A stretch of DNA of 64,000 nt from Paracyclopina nana. Its lineage: Eukaryota; Arthropoda; Copepoda; Cyclopoida; Cyclopettidae. Below the pieces are notes generated by a model that ran no database searches, had not been told where the DNA came from, and saw only the letters and a program-made list of their open reading frames with translations. Positions 32,765 through 43,106 of this stretch are shown piece by piece. A program made the position numbers and the translations under genes. Position 1 is the first letter of the stretch, and each line of letters opens with the position of its first letter. The DNA lies in NCBI GenBank assembly GCA_019096065.1, contig JAGUCH010000003.1, forward strand, positions 1,302,001 to 1,366,000, read 5' to 3'.

Positions 32765-33416
32765 TTAAGTCAAGCATGCCATTCTTGACCAGAAATAGCC
32801 TGGTTCAGAAACCGAAGGGACAGCATCCGGACACACTTTTTGGGCGTCAACCTTGGGGTCAACGTAACACCAAACCCTCTGATCAGCCTTGGAGGATCCA
32901 AAGTTGCAGTTACCAAAGCCTTCCTTCGAGTATTTAGCAGGACTGACACATTGGCATTGTGAGAAAAGCCTGGCATCGCATTGAGGCATAGTTGGGCAGT
33001 TGCGATCGTTGGTAAGGATATTGAGCAAAGCCTGCTTCACTTGCGCATCAAACATTGGGCTTGGGATTCCAGCCGCGGCAGCCGCAGCCATTCCTGGCTG
33101 GTCCATACCAGACGGTCCATTATTAAAAGGATCTAACATCATAGGGAAATCATGATTATTCATTAAAGTCACATAAAGGGTGGAACTTACTAGGAGGAGA
33201 CCCAATGGATCCAGAAGATGGCTTGTTCAAGAAGAAGGGCATGACAGCTCCGGGTGCGTTTGAGTTTCGGTTAGACCCAGCCGCAACATCTTGATTCCCA
33301 TTAGCGGCTGCACGACCAAAATCTACAAGTTCTTCAGGCATCATTTCGAAGGCCCCATCTCTGCCTCCGGCAAGGCAAGCTGGTAAAAGGCAAAGGGTTA
33401 AAAGAAAAGACCTCAT
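32765..33416 (-). CDS. Small secreted protein with Cys-rich WCYV...YFWS C-terminus
   Basis: Family not named with confidence. Exons (minus strand) 33416-33191 and 33132-32765 give 197 aa. The start was chosen at a Met followed by a clear signal peptide (MRSFLLTLCLLPACLAGG). The middle is Asn/Gly/Pro/Ala-rich, with poly-Ala. The C-terminal half has eight or more cysteines in the order CPTMPQC, QCQC, GFGNCNFG, RVWCYVDP, VCPDA and YFWSRMAC. A WCYV..C.D...(Y/F)WS..AC ending is, to my knowledge, seen in several secreted ecdysozoan proteins, but I cannot check this. Likely extracellular; role unknown. Confidence 0.72.
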
Positions 33417-33842
33417 TGTCAATGGCTCAAAGGTTGTTAATGTACTGATAGCATCTCCAGGGCATCTCATGCCACGATTCTCAGCACAATCTCCATGATG
33501 AGCAAAATCTCAATTAAAGGTTAAATTAGCTGAGCTTTTCTCACTTAGCATGATCGCAACTTTTCATATGGGAAATTGCAACCTTTTAAAAGGATAACTA
33601 TTGGAATAGAGTTTTTAAAGACTGAGGAGCCAGAAATTAAAGCTCTAAGCATTTTGTGTAAAAGAATGCTGAAACGCATTATTACAGCATGTCTTACGAC
33701 AGCTTTATGCCAAAGCGAGTTATTGAGTGCCTCATAAATGTTCGCTCGTTTCCTCTGACAGAGCAAGAAGTTGAAGCATCAGTTAGTCAGTCGGTGAAAT
33801 CAAAACAAACAAGAATATAATTTTTGAAAAAAGTCGGGAAAG
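33417..33842. promoter_or_regulatory. Divergent intergenic region, secreted gene and NUP54
   Basis: 426 bp between two divergent starts. It holds both promoters; no gene, repeat or named motif was seen. Confidence 0.4.
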
Positions 33843-35522
33843 ATGTTTGGGTCGACTGCAGGAACTTCGACGAGCACTTTCGGCTCGACTAGCATGTTTG
33901 GCCAGCAGCCTCTGACCTCGACGTCAAGTTTTGGCGGCAATAATGCATTTGGAGGTGCAAAGCCGGCATTCGGAGGTTTTGGCGCCACAGCAACAACCAG
34001 TGCGCCTCCTCCAGCTTTTGGGTCCACTTTTGGCTCCACTGCCCCAAGTTTCGGTGCTCCGACAGCGACCTCCTCATCATTTGGCTTCGGCTCTTCCTCT
34101 TTCGGATCCTTCGGCTCAACAGCCAACACGGCGCCTCCGCCAGCCTTTGGATCAACTTTTGGAGCCTCCACTTCGACAGCTCCACCTGCGTTTGGCTCTA
34201 CCTTTGGCACCAGTTCAGCTCCTAGTTTTGGTGGCTTCAATAGCGCACCGTCTTTTGGATCTTCATTTGGAGCACCACAAACGTCCATGGCACCGGCTTA
34301 TGGATTCGGTGGAAATCCGGCAAATAACATGCAACAGCAGCCCGTGAATCCCACAGAGCAGCTTTTAAATGCCATAATGAGAGTGTCCCTTTTTGGCGAC
34401 GATCGCGATAACCTTGTGGCCAAGTGGAATCTCCTGCAAGCTTCTTGGGGAGTGGGCAAAGCTTTCTATGCGACCACGCAGCCTCCTGTGCAAATGAGCA
34501 CCGACAACCCGTTGTGCAGGTTCAAAGCTATCGGATACAGCGCTTTGCCCACGTCCAAAAGTGACCTGGAAAAGCTCTCACTGATCATCAAGAAAAAGCC
34601 GGCCGAAGTGGAGCCATTAAAGCAGCAAATCATCAATGATCTCCAGGCTGCGCTAGGCAACAAGCCCACAATCAAAGTTGTTATAGAGGACGCTATTGAG
34701 CCGTTTGGCAGCGAGAGCTCTCGCCTCAATTTCCACGTTTTAGAATCTGCCATGAACAACACGAGAAAGATCAACGCGGACGACATATACAATGCTTTGA
34801 ACCAAGGCAACACGTGGGCAGCTCTACAGCAGAGGCACAACTTTGAGTCACTGGCTCCGCATGTTGCTTTTGTCAAGGAGCAGCTCGACGAGTACCTTAA
34901 AAACCCTCCTGTGGGAGTTGACCCACGGCTGTGGAAACAGGCTCAACTGGATAATCCAGCTAGCGACCAACTTTTACCCGTTCCCTTGGTGGGATTCAAG
35001 TCTCTGCAGTCCAGGATCAAACGACAGGAGCATCAGGCAAAAATCTACCAGGGTCGATTGGATAATATAGCGAATGACATTGCGGAATCGCAGAAAAAGC
35101 AGCAAGACAACACGGCTAAATTGCGCGATGCTCGAAGGAAGCAATTGGAATTGAGCCACAGAGTGCTGAACATCATCACGAGGCAAGAAATGACCAGGAA
35201 ACTGGGCTTCACCATTCAGCTTGAAGAGGAGAAGTTGCGTATGCAACTAGAGGCTTTGCAAGCGCAGATTTCTGCTCCCACTCAGTTCAAGGGTCGCCTT
35301 AACGAGCTCCTCAGCCAGGTGAGACTGCAGTCTCAAGCCAATGGTCCTAGTGGAGCGGACCAAGGTGCTCTGGACCAATTTGCTCGTGAGGACATCAAGA
35401 ACCTACTCAAGCACCAGCACGAAGGCATTCAGAGCCTTGTGTCTGCGATGAAGCAGGATTTGGAAGCGCTTGAAACTATGAACGAGAAGCTGTCCAGTGG
35501 AAAAACTTCTGCTAATAAATAA
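33843..35522 (+). CDS. NUP54: Nucleoporin NUP54
   Basis: FG nucleoporin of the central NUP62-NUP58-NUP54 channel complex. Intronless, 559 aa. Residues 1-about 160 are a Gly/Phe/Ser/Thr-rich FG domain with repeated FGSTFG and GFG motifs. The middle domain (about 170-340) contains LLNAIMRVSLFGDDRDNLVAKW and CRFKAIGYSALP, typical of NUP54. The C-terminal coiled coil (about 380-530) has GFKSLQSRIKRQEHQ, RKQLELSHRVLNI and EEEKLRMQLEAL. The FG region is GC-rich against its surroundings. The 3' end is 62 bp from the convergent ZNRD2 stop. Confidence 0.95.
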   Translation: MFGSTAGTSTSTFGSTSMFGQQPLTSTSSFGGNNAFGGAKPAFGGFGATATTSAPPPAFGSTFGSTAPSFGAPTATSSSFGFGSSSFGSFGSTANTAPPPAFGSTFGASTSTAPPAFGSTFGTSSAPSFGGFNSAPSFGSSFGAPQTSMAPAYGFGGNPANNMQQQPVNPTEQLLNAIMRVSLFGDDRDNLVAKWNLLQASWGVGKAFYATTQPPVQMSTDNPLCRFKAIGYSALPTSKSDLEKLSLIIKKKPAEVEPLKQQIINDLQAALGNKPTIKVVIEDAIEPFGSESSRLNFHVLESAMNNTRKINADDIYNALNQGNTWAALQQRHNFESLAPHVAFVKEQLDEYLKNPPVGVDPRLWKQAQLDNPASDQLLPVPLVGFKSLQSRIKRQEHQAKIYQGRLDNIANDIAESQKKQQDNTAKLRDARRKQLELSHRVLNIITRQEMTRKLGFTIQLEEEKLRMQLEALQAQISAPTQFKGRLNELLSQVRLQSQANGPSGADQGALDQFAREDIKNLLKHQHEGIQSLVSAMKQDLEALETMNEKLSSGKTSANK

Positions 35523-35584
35523 CTTGAATGAGTCGCTCAAAGCAGTTATTTATTTTAGAGGAAGTGCAATGCTAAGGTATTGTG

Positions 35585-36247
35585 TTAAATGTGGGCATTC
35601 ACAGCGTTTTTGAGTGCAAGCGCACAATCAGCGCATTCTTTGATAAGGTTAACCAGCTGCCTGCTGGTGTCAATATCTTCAGTTTCAGCCAAAGTTGCAG
35701 TGGCTGCAGACATCTTTGCAAACACTGCATCCAAGCTGGAGTGCATCAATGGGACAGGTTGACCGGTATTTGAGGAATTGGTAGACAATTGACGCAGTCC
35801 ACTTCTCAATCTGGATTGCTGCTGCAATGGCGAAGGCCTATGCATGAACTGAGAAGGATCAGCAAATCTGTCATTGACTCTGCGAACTTGGACGACTTCT
35901 TCTTCTTCAGCATTCATCATTTGGCTCTCAATTTCAGCCAGCATTCTACCTTCAGCCATGGTTGTTCTGGCAGCTTGAGGATTGATAGCAGGATTGTCCT
36001 TGCTATTCTCCTCGCAGTCCACTTCTTCACATGCCACGCAATAGAGTTGCTTCTGCTTGTCCTCCAATTCAATTGTACCGCACACGTTGCAAGTTGTGGC
36101 CAGCATTTTGTAGCCTTTCAGCAAGTAGTTTCCCATCAGCTTGGAGATCTTGTCCGACCTTTCTCGGCGAGCAGTGAGGATTTTCTGCTCGGCCTCTGAA
36201 GGTGGAACCCATTCCAAGTCGGCACTATCATCATGGTCTTCAGACAT
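35585..36247 (-). CDS. ZNRD2: Zinc ribbon domain-containing protein 2 (ZNRD2/SSSCA1)
   Basis: Homolog of the p27/Sjogren syndrome-scleroderma autoantigen 1 protein, intronless, 220 aa. The N-terminal zinc ribbon region reads WVPPSEAEQKILTARRERSD, KLMGNYLLKGYKMLATTC, CNVCGTIELEDKQKQLYC and CVACEEVD, with the four ribbon cysteines. This is followed by DNPAINPQAA as in vertebrates. The middle is variable and polar. The C-terminal helix (SRQLVNLIKECADCALALKN) matches the conserved family tail. A Met five codons upstream (36262) is an alternative start. Confidence 0.92.
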   Translation of the reverse strand: MSEDHDDSADLEWVPPSEAEQKILTARRERSDKISKLMGNYLLKGYKMLATTCNVCGTIELEDKQKQLYCVACEEVDCEENSKDNPAINPQAARTTMAEGRMLAEIESQMMNAEEEEVVQVRRVNDRFADPSQFMHRPSPLQQQSRLRSGLRQLSTNSSNTGQPVPLMHSSLDAVFAKMSAATATLAETEDIDTSRQLVNLIKECADCALALKNAVNAHI

Positions 36248-36789
36248 GACGGAAATTGACATGCAAGAAATTGCAATGCGTGGAAAGATTTTTTATTTTT
36301 GGTCGCCAAATGAATGTTTACATTTTCTCAGCCAAATGGATCGTTTTCTGCCCGAGCCGATAATTATTTCTTTCTAGAATTTTCCTAGCCGAAACTATTT
36401 GCGTGGACAACTAGAAAGAAGCAAGGATTCAATTATTCAACAAATTAATTAAGAAGAGTGGCGCAATTTTTTTTGTTAAATGGCGACCAATGAAAATTCT
36501 GTCCGTATGTCACGTGACCTGACTCAGCGACTCTCATTTGCCTCTCGACCAATCAAAACAATGACCGCATGCACGCGCACGGGTCAAAGGATTTTATAAG
36601 AGAACCATGCGAGGGACATTATTTTGAGCATTATGTTGTTCAACGAAAAATCTATACATTATTAATGCTAAAAACTTGGAGCAATGATACCAAATAACTA
36701 AATTATGATTGCGTTATCAGGTGAGCTTAAAGTTATTATCCCAATAAATATCCCGGATCGCTGATAAGCCCTTCTCCTGTTGTAAATTC
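36248..36789. promoter_or_regulatory. Divergent intergenic region, ZNRD2 and thyroglobulin-repeat gene
   Basis: 542 bp without a gene. Around 36508-36560 are TCACGTGACC (E-box core), TGACTCAGC (AP-1-like) and CCAATCA (CCAAT box), a cluster that looks like a promoter. TTTTATAAGAGAACC at about 36591 is TATA-like on the plus strand. These are by-eye matches only. Confidence 0.4.
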
Positions 36790-39111
36790 ATGATAGCAAC
36801 TTGTATGAGCATCAAGATGCCAAGCAAGGCAATTTGGGCTCTGTTGCTGCTTTTCCAGTGCATCGAATGCCAAGAAAAGGATTCATTGTGGCCTCAGTGC
36901 GAGGAAACAGAAGCCTGTTTTACTCAAGGTCACTTGTGCCTTGATTGCAGCCTTGTCGACTGCCAGCCTTCGTTTGAGCCAAGAGATTGCCCCGAGGGCA
37001 CAACTTTCACTCCCAATTTAATTATGGGATGTTGCCCTGCTTGCGCCAAGCATTTAAAGCTGGGTGACAAATGCATATTAAGCAATGCAACTTTACTTGC
37101 GACCACTGAAGAATTACCTTGCACTAATTACAGAGCACTCAAAAGTGACCGGCTCTCAGTGACAGCCAATGGATTGCCCACATTGACGCTTTTTTCATGC
37201 GGAGATGGTTATAAATGTGACGAAGTGACCGAGACTTGTGATGCTAAAGAGGAATTTGCCTGCTCAAATGCTGAAAAAGAGTACCAATCATGGTTCGAAA
37301 CGCAAGGAGAGACGAATACATGTGAATACTACGACTGGGTGAGGCAGTGCAATCCAAAAGGGCAGTATGGAAAAATTCAGGCTAAAATCAGCCCGTTCAC
37401 GGAGCAAAAGGATGCTCGGCGATTTTGCACGGATCCAACGGGAAATCGCATTTTCGGCGATGCCCCAATCGATCCCGAAGCCGAAGCTGATTTTGACATA
37501 AACTGCAAATGCAGTAGAAAAGTGTGGGAGCTAAAGCAAACCATTCACGCAGACGATGGGCAACTTTTACTTCAGTAAGACAACCATAAACTAGATTTAT
37601 GAGTCCACAATGTGGACAGCAGGGAGCGGGCGTTTTAAAAGTTATTACATTGGCTTAAAGCGCTCCATAGGCTAATATTCGTACTTTAATTCAGTACCAA
37701 TGCCATTGAAGCAAAGATCAAAATGAGCAAATATCTGTAGGCCAGTTTAGCACTATTTGAGCCATTCATCTCTACAAAGTCAATAGCTTTGCTATGTAGT
37801 TATGGGGGGCAATCACTTCTCCCCGGCTCCAATAAAAAAATTTAAGATGTCCATTTGAAAAGTACACAGAATTGGCCATTTTTTGGTAGGTGGTCGGAAA
37901 AGGGCAGTTGTAGTTTTTAAAATAGTCTGAAAATTGTTGTAAAATTGTGTGTGAAAACGGCCTCTTGTAAGTCTCTAAATTATACCAGAGACTTAGATTA
38001 TACCAAATGAGCAGTTTTCATTGCTAGGAAATTTTCCCAAAAAAGAAGCTGGAAGTTGGTGGCAAAATGAGAATTTGGCGATTTGGCAGAATTTTTCATG
38101 CGCGTAAAAATAGCTTTTTGAACCACTGTGCACCCCAAGAAGACTACTTTTTATATTTAGAATTCAGTTAACAATTTTACCTGTCAACTGGACTTTGCTA
38201 CAAAGAGGTCAACTCGCATTCAGTACGCTACTTGTCACCCGGTAACTTCTATTGATAAGATCAATTTTCATTGGTCCTTAATTCTCTAATCTGATTGGTT
38301 CCGTCAATTTTTGCCTTTTGACCGTGTCAGAATGATTTGTGGGAGCGGGCGCGCTACGCGCGCCCGCTCCCAATTACAATATATGTTTTCATTGATTATG
38401 GATTTCATTAGGGGAAGAAGAGATGTCACGTTGCACTGCCAGAAATACGGAAATTTTGAGGAGCTTCAGTGCGATGAAGGTCGTTGTTGGTGCGTTGACC
38501 CCGAGACTGCAAAGGTAGCCTCGGTGGTGGTGCACCAAGATCTTGCCAAGTTTCTTCGGTGTTATAATGAAGCCACATTTGGTAGCCAGTATTTACGGAG
38601 ATGCGAGAGCCGAACTTACGGACGGGCCATCACAAACAAAATCCTCGCTAATCATGGTCTCGTATGGAGTCAAACTGAGGATTACACTTGTGACTTGGAC
38701 GGTAGCTTTGCTCCTGTCAATTGCAAGCAAGATCAGATCAAGTGTGGCTGTGTGGACAAGTACAATCGATGGTTGAAATCGTACAACGATGCTAACAATC
38801 TGAAGAGTGAATTTAATTGCCTGTGCGCACGTGATGAAGCATCCAACCCACAATTGGGCCTTTATTGTGACAAGAGGGGCAATTATGCACCCATTCAGCA
38901 ATTTGTGAGCCCTGCACCGGGCAAAGAATTTTGCGTTGATGGCGATGGCTTTCAAAATACTCCAAAGTACCAAATTAATGGAGGACCAAATGGAAAGAAA
39001 TGCAAGATCACCAATTGTGAGGCTCGCTTTAAAGAATGCCATGACATCAACGCTGATGGAAGTTTTGCTGATAATGGGCAGTGTGAAACGTGTGATAGTT
39101 CATGTTATTAG
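36790..39111 (+). CDS. Secreted protein with thyroglobulin type-1 repeats
   Basis: Two exons, 36790-37574 and 38412-39111, joined across an 837-bp intron with exact frame continuity (CA|G); up to 494 aa. The signal peptide is AIWALLLLFQCIEC; the Met at 36817 is the more probable start. The first part has 12 or more cysteines, including CLDCSLVDCQP and MGCCPACAKH, IGFBP-like in look. Thyroglobulin-1-type modules follow: CNPKGQYGKIQAK...FCTDPTG, then CQKYGNFEELQC...CWCVDPETAK, CDLDGSFAPVNC...CGCVD and CDKRGNYAPIQQF...FCVDGDG. Such modules often inhibit cysteine proteases or act in matrix. No orthology is claimed. Confidence 0.82.
37575..38411 (+). other. Large intron with perfect GC-rich palindrome
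   Basis: 837-bp intron, unusually long among neighbouring introns. Near its 3' end (38341-38371) is a perfect 14-bp-stem hairpin, GGGAGCGGGCGCGC / GCGCGCCCGCTCCC, with a 3-nt loop. Its first 11 bases also occur at 37622-37632. The rest is AT-rich without coding potential. Confidence 0.7.
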
Positions 39112-39888
39112 TAATCAAAACTTTATCTACTCTACGTATTTCAAGTTAGGCTGAAGTTTTCAGCCTTGAAATGTAAGGAGTGAAAATGTATGATAAACTC
39201 AGTTGTATTTAATAATAAGCCAAAGGCGTAAAGTCACTAGATTCCATGCGCCATCTAGCCCGGCAACTTTGCCCAGTACATTTGACATGGCTGCGCTACA
39301 TAGGCGATCAAAAATGGGCTATTTTTTGGGTTATGGTGCACTAATACTAAAAGCTGTATTAATATGACATATTCTATGGATAAAATGGCACCCTTTCGAG
39401 CCATAAAACCGTATGCAACTCACGCAAATTTCCAAGCTTTTCATGGTTGAAACCAAATTTTTCTAGCCTGGCTCCGCCGATCAGCCAATCAAATTGCCGC
39501 TCGTGATCACGTGACAATTTTCGCGCGCGACAGTTTTCTCAAATATACTTGCCCTAAAAGCGCCATCTAGCGAAAAAGTTTGTCTCTCCAATGGCTTATT
39601 CATTATGATTGATTATCCTGCAGCGTTGCAAGCGTCGAGCTCTTTTTTGAATATTTTAATCTGGCGCTTTAAGGCAATTTCTCGTCAAATGGCACGACGT
39701 CACCTGTCATAACGCAGGCCGTAGATATTTGTTTTTCTCTACTTCTCAGCACTAATCTTTCATCAATCAACATGGCACAAGTGGTCTGATCAACGGAAAT
39801 CTAAAAATAATCACAATTTCCAAAAAGGCTGGCTTCTTTGTCTTCTTAACAGTCCTGAAAAATAAGACGAAAAAAGCCAAGTAAAGAA
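39112..39888. other. Intergenic region
   Basis: 777 bp without a supported gene. GCGCCATCTAG occurs at about 39249 and 39560. GTGATCACGTGACAA near 39503 is palindromic and E-box-like. A short minus-strand open frame near 39767-39949 is not supported as a gene. Confidence 0.45.
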
Positions 39889-41252
39889 ATGCCTTGTCTT
39901 TGTTCAAATCTCGATTGCCCAAAAGTCTCCCCGAAGAATATAGGAACATCTCTGATTTCTGATAAGACTGTCAAGTTTTACTCCAATCCACGAGAATTCT
40001 TCAGTAAGATAGAATCTATCAACATTTACCTTTTACCACAACTGCCAATTTTCAATTTTGCATTGCAGGCAAAAATTCAATTGAGGATGGATGCTTTGTT
40101 TGCCGCTTGGCAATGCGACCTTGCCTTGTCATTTCCTCGAATTCATTGGTGAAGGAACTGCTTGAAAATAGGTGTGATGAAGATACTTACAATGGTCTCA
40201 AAGACTTCTTCTTTGGCTTGTTTGGAGAAAACATCATGTTTGCTGATCCCCTGGAATCAAGCAGAATGAGGAGCGTGCTCATGAAAATGATCGCACCTCA
40301 AGCATTATCCGATTTCCCCAACTTTCTCGAATCTGCAGTATCAACTTGGATATTGAATGACCTCACAACCTCTGATCCAGTCATTCTGTATGACAAATTC
40401 AAAAACTTTGCCACCAGATTCACTCTGAAGCTGTTCTTGGGCCTAGATGATTCCCAATTGGAAGAAGTGGGAGTCATGGCTACAAAGCATTGGCATGGCA
40501 TCATTTCAGTGCCAATGAATGTCAAGTTGTCATTCTTCATGTCAAGCTCCTACAACAAAGCTTTGGAAGCCAAGAAGCAACTACTTCAAATGATAGAAGC
40601 CAGGCTTGTGAGCAAAGAGTGCCCTTTTCTAACTGAACTGGAGGAAAAATCAGAAAGTGTCATGAGCAGGGATTTGCTGCTTAACAATGTCCTTCTTTTT
40701 ACTTGTGCCTTGATCCCCAAAGCCCTGGCTTCTCTACTCACCTCATTCATGGATTCAAGTTCGCTTTGGTACGACAAATATGTCGACTCCACTACTGATG
40801 ATGTTACCATACCCAACGATGCTCTGACCAACATTCTACTGGAAATATTAAGACTGTGGCCTCCTTTCTTTGGAGGCTTGAGAGTTGCACAAAGGCAACT
40901 TGATCTGGGCAACTTTCATGTGCCAGAGGGGTATGGCATATTCTACTCTTATCATGCTGCCCATCGTGATCCAGGGATTTTCGAGGAGCCCGAAGAGTTC
41001 AAGCCAGAAAGGTGGAGTGGGGCAAATGCTGAAGATCGTGACAAGTTGTTTGGCTTCGGAGGTGGACCTCATAGATGCATTGGTGAGATTTTGGCCATGG
41101 ATGTGATGAAGCAAGTTTGTCGCGAAGTCATTCGAAACTTCACTTGGGACCATTTGCCTGATCCTATGGAGAGAAACATAAAATGCTTGCCAGTCTTGCG
41201 TCCAAGACAATTGAAAGCAACAATTCTAAAGCCTCATGCAAACCACGTATAG
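39889..41252 (+). CDS. Atypical cytochrome P450, no membrane anchor and a degenerate I-helix
   Basis: P450 fold, 432 aa, exons 39889-40003 and 40069-41252. Heme-thiolate signature FGGGPHRCIG, K-helix EILR, PERF-type FKPERW and meander region are intact. The I-helix, however, reads LLFTCALIPKALASLLTSF: the acidic/Thr pair (A/G-G-x-D/E-T) used for O2 activation is replaced by Leu-Ile-Pro-Lys. The N-terminus (MPCLCSNLDCPKVSPKN) has no TM helix, and an in-frame TGA lies 11 codons upstream. Known P450s lacking this Thr are often isomerases or dehydratases of peroxides. Family assignment is not possible here. Confidence 0.82.
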
Positions 41253-41337
41253 GTCAAAGTTAGAGCAAAGCTTTTTGCATTTAAATGTATATTTCAGATG
41301 TCTAATTTGGTTACTTTAAATATACTATTTCTGCCTT

Positions 41338-41687
41338 TTGCGCACATCTCAGGGGCTGTCATTGCTTTTATCTTTGTCTAGCATTGATTTCAATCTTGCT
41401 TCGGGTGAAATTGCCTTTCTTCTTGAAGGAATATTACCCGACACCTTAGAGTTTTCTTCAGGCATTTCATCAGGGGGCAGCATTGCTATTACTCTTGAGG
41501 TGGGATTCAAACTTCTCCTGTGCCATCTAGATGCAAAATTTTTGGCCTTGATGGATTTCCTTTTAACCTCACTTGTGTCTGTAATTGAGCAAAGCAGCCT
41601 TGGTGTATGAATCAATATTCCCTTCTGGATCTTTATTGCATAAGATAAATATTGTGGGAAGCATTTGGCTAAGGTTGACGATGACAT
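41338..41687 (-). CDS. Hypothetical small basic protein
   Basis: Open frame of 112 aa (ORF ends at 41349), Lys/Arg/Ser-rich, with ATG start (MSSSTLAKCFPQYLSYAIKI). No recognised domain. It could be a real small gene or exon convergent with the P450 gene, or chance. Weak support. Confidence 0.3.
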
Positions 41688-43106
41688 TTCTTTGATCTTG
41701 TTAAGACACGCCTAGAAAAGTCTATGCTTTTCCCTCTTAGGCAATTTAAAATGGTAATGACATCCACAAAGCAAAAAAGCCAATGTTTCAGATTTTCTGA
41801 TTTTGCGTTCCGACTTCTGCGTTTAGCCAGATGAATTATCAGCTAGTGATGGAACGAGTTTCAGCTTGGCTTGAAAGCTTGAAGCTGAAACCCAGCTTGA
41901 GCTACATAAGCAAAAAGCTTGGGATCGCTCGAACCAAATTTTGAAAAGCTTGAAAAAGCTTGAAACCCAAAAATGCAAAGCTTGAAAAAGCTTGACACCC
42001 AAAAAAAACTTAATTCATTTTTAATCAAAAGAAAAAGGTCTGATTTTAAAGTTAACAAATAGTTAAGGGAATGCAGTACATAATCAAAGTTAAAGCTATT
42101 TCTGTCATTTTTTTTTACATTTTTTGGGCAATTTTGTCAAATCTGGTGACTAATCACAATTTTTTATCTTAAAGTACTAAAAAAGTGAAAAGCTTGAAAA
42201 AAGCTTGAAATGTGAAATTTTGAGCTTGAAAAAGCTTGATAATAATTTTCAAAAGCTTGGGATCGCTCGAACACTTTTCAAAAAGCTTGAAGCTTGATCA
42301 AGCTGAAAATTTCCGGCTCGTTCCATCACTATTATCAGCTGTTAAAAGAGAAAGTCTACCTACAAATTTAGGGCAAAAAGTGAACATGGCATATTTGGGA
42401 ATTTATCCTTAATACGAGCATTCAATCATACTATTGAACCAAAAAAGTTTTAAATGAATATTTTAAAGGCTTAGTCATGCAATAATTGCAATTGAAATTT
42501 TTTTGTCATACAAATTGATAATAATAAAATGACAATAATTGGATTGACTTAATTCAGCCAATCACCCAGAATAAAAATCAATGTAAACAAAAACCTTTAA
42601 AAAATTATAAGCAGAAAAAGTAAGGTGAGTTTTGACAAGTGTTGCAATTCTAATAACCTTTCGTAAGAAATTCTTCCCATTACAATGGTCATTATGAATT
42701 GCTGTAAGTCATTTGATTGCATCGAAAATAAACTATTTTTTAAAGGTGACTCTGATGAAGTACTTATTTAAGTTTAATTACGTGTTAAGAAATTAACCTT
42801 TTAAGCAAAGGGTCACAATATTTATAATGCTATTTGTTGGCTCATTTCATATTTAAGCAGGATTTTTTCCCTTCAATTGTGCAATTGCATAAGCAAATTG
42901 TACACAAAGATGTAAAAAAAATTCGGAGTACACATCACGGGATTTTATCTGGACGTTTTATTGATCTTCACATGCATATCTCTCATGTACACTTGCAAAC
43001 TTTGCTCTTTTGCACAGGACAGCGCAACGGAGAATAGCTTACTACTTTCTTTCAGTAGAAAGTGAGAGAGGGAGAGCAGAAGAAACCTCGTGTGATTTCT
43101 CGTCAT
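41688..43106. other. Intergenic region with hAT-like element
   Basis: It holds the 488-bp element annotated separately. The remaining sequence (42340-43106) is AT-rich with no gene seen; the last about 100 bp is probably the PDXK 5' UTR. Confidence 0.5.
41844..42331. mobile_element. Non-autonomous hAT-like element rich in AAGCTTGAAAA (488 bp)
   Basis: Termini TAGTGATGGAACGAG and CTCGTTCCATCACTA are perfect inverted repeats of 15 bp. Exact 8-bp target duplications TTATCAGC lie at 41836-41843 and 42332-42339. The interior contains over a dozen AAGCTTGAAAA-type units near both ends in opposing context, giving strong self-complementarity. No transposase. Confidence 0.9.

Noticed and set aside
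38393..38411. Separate gene starting with an ATG at 38393 just before the thyroglobulin-repeat exon
   Set aside because: ATTAG|G at 38411 is a good acceptor that joins exactly in frame to the upstream donor at 37575, and thyroglobulin-type modules continue across the junction.
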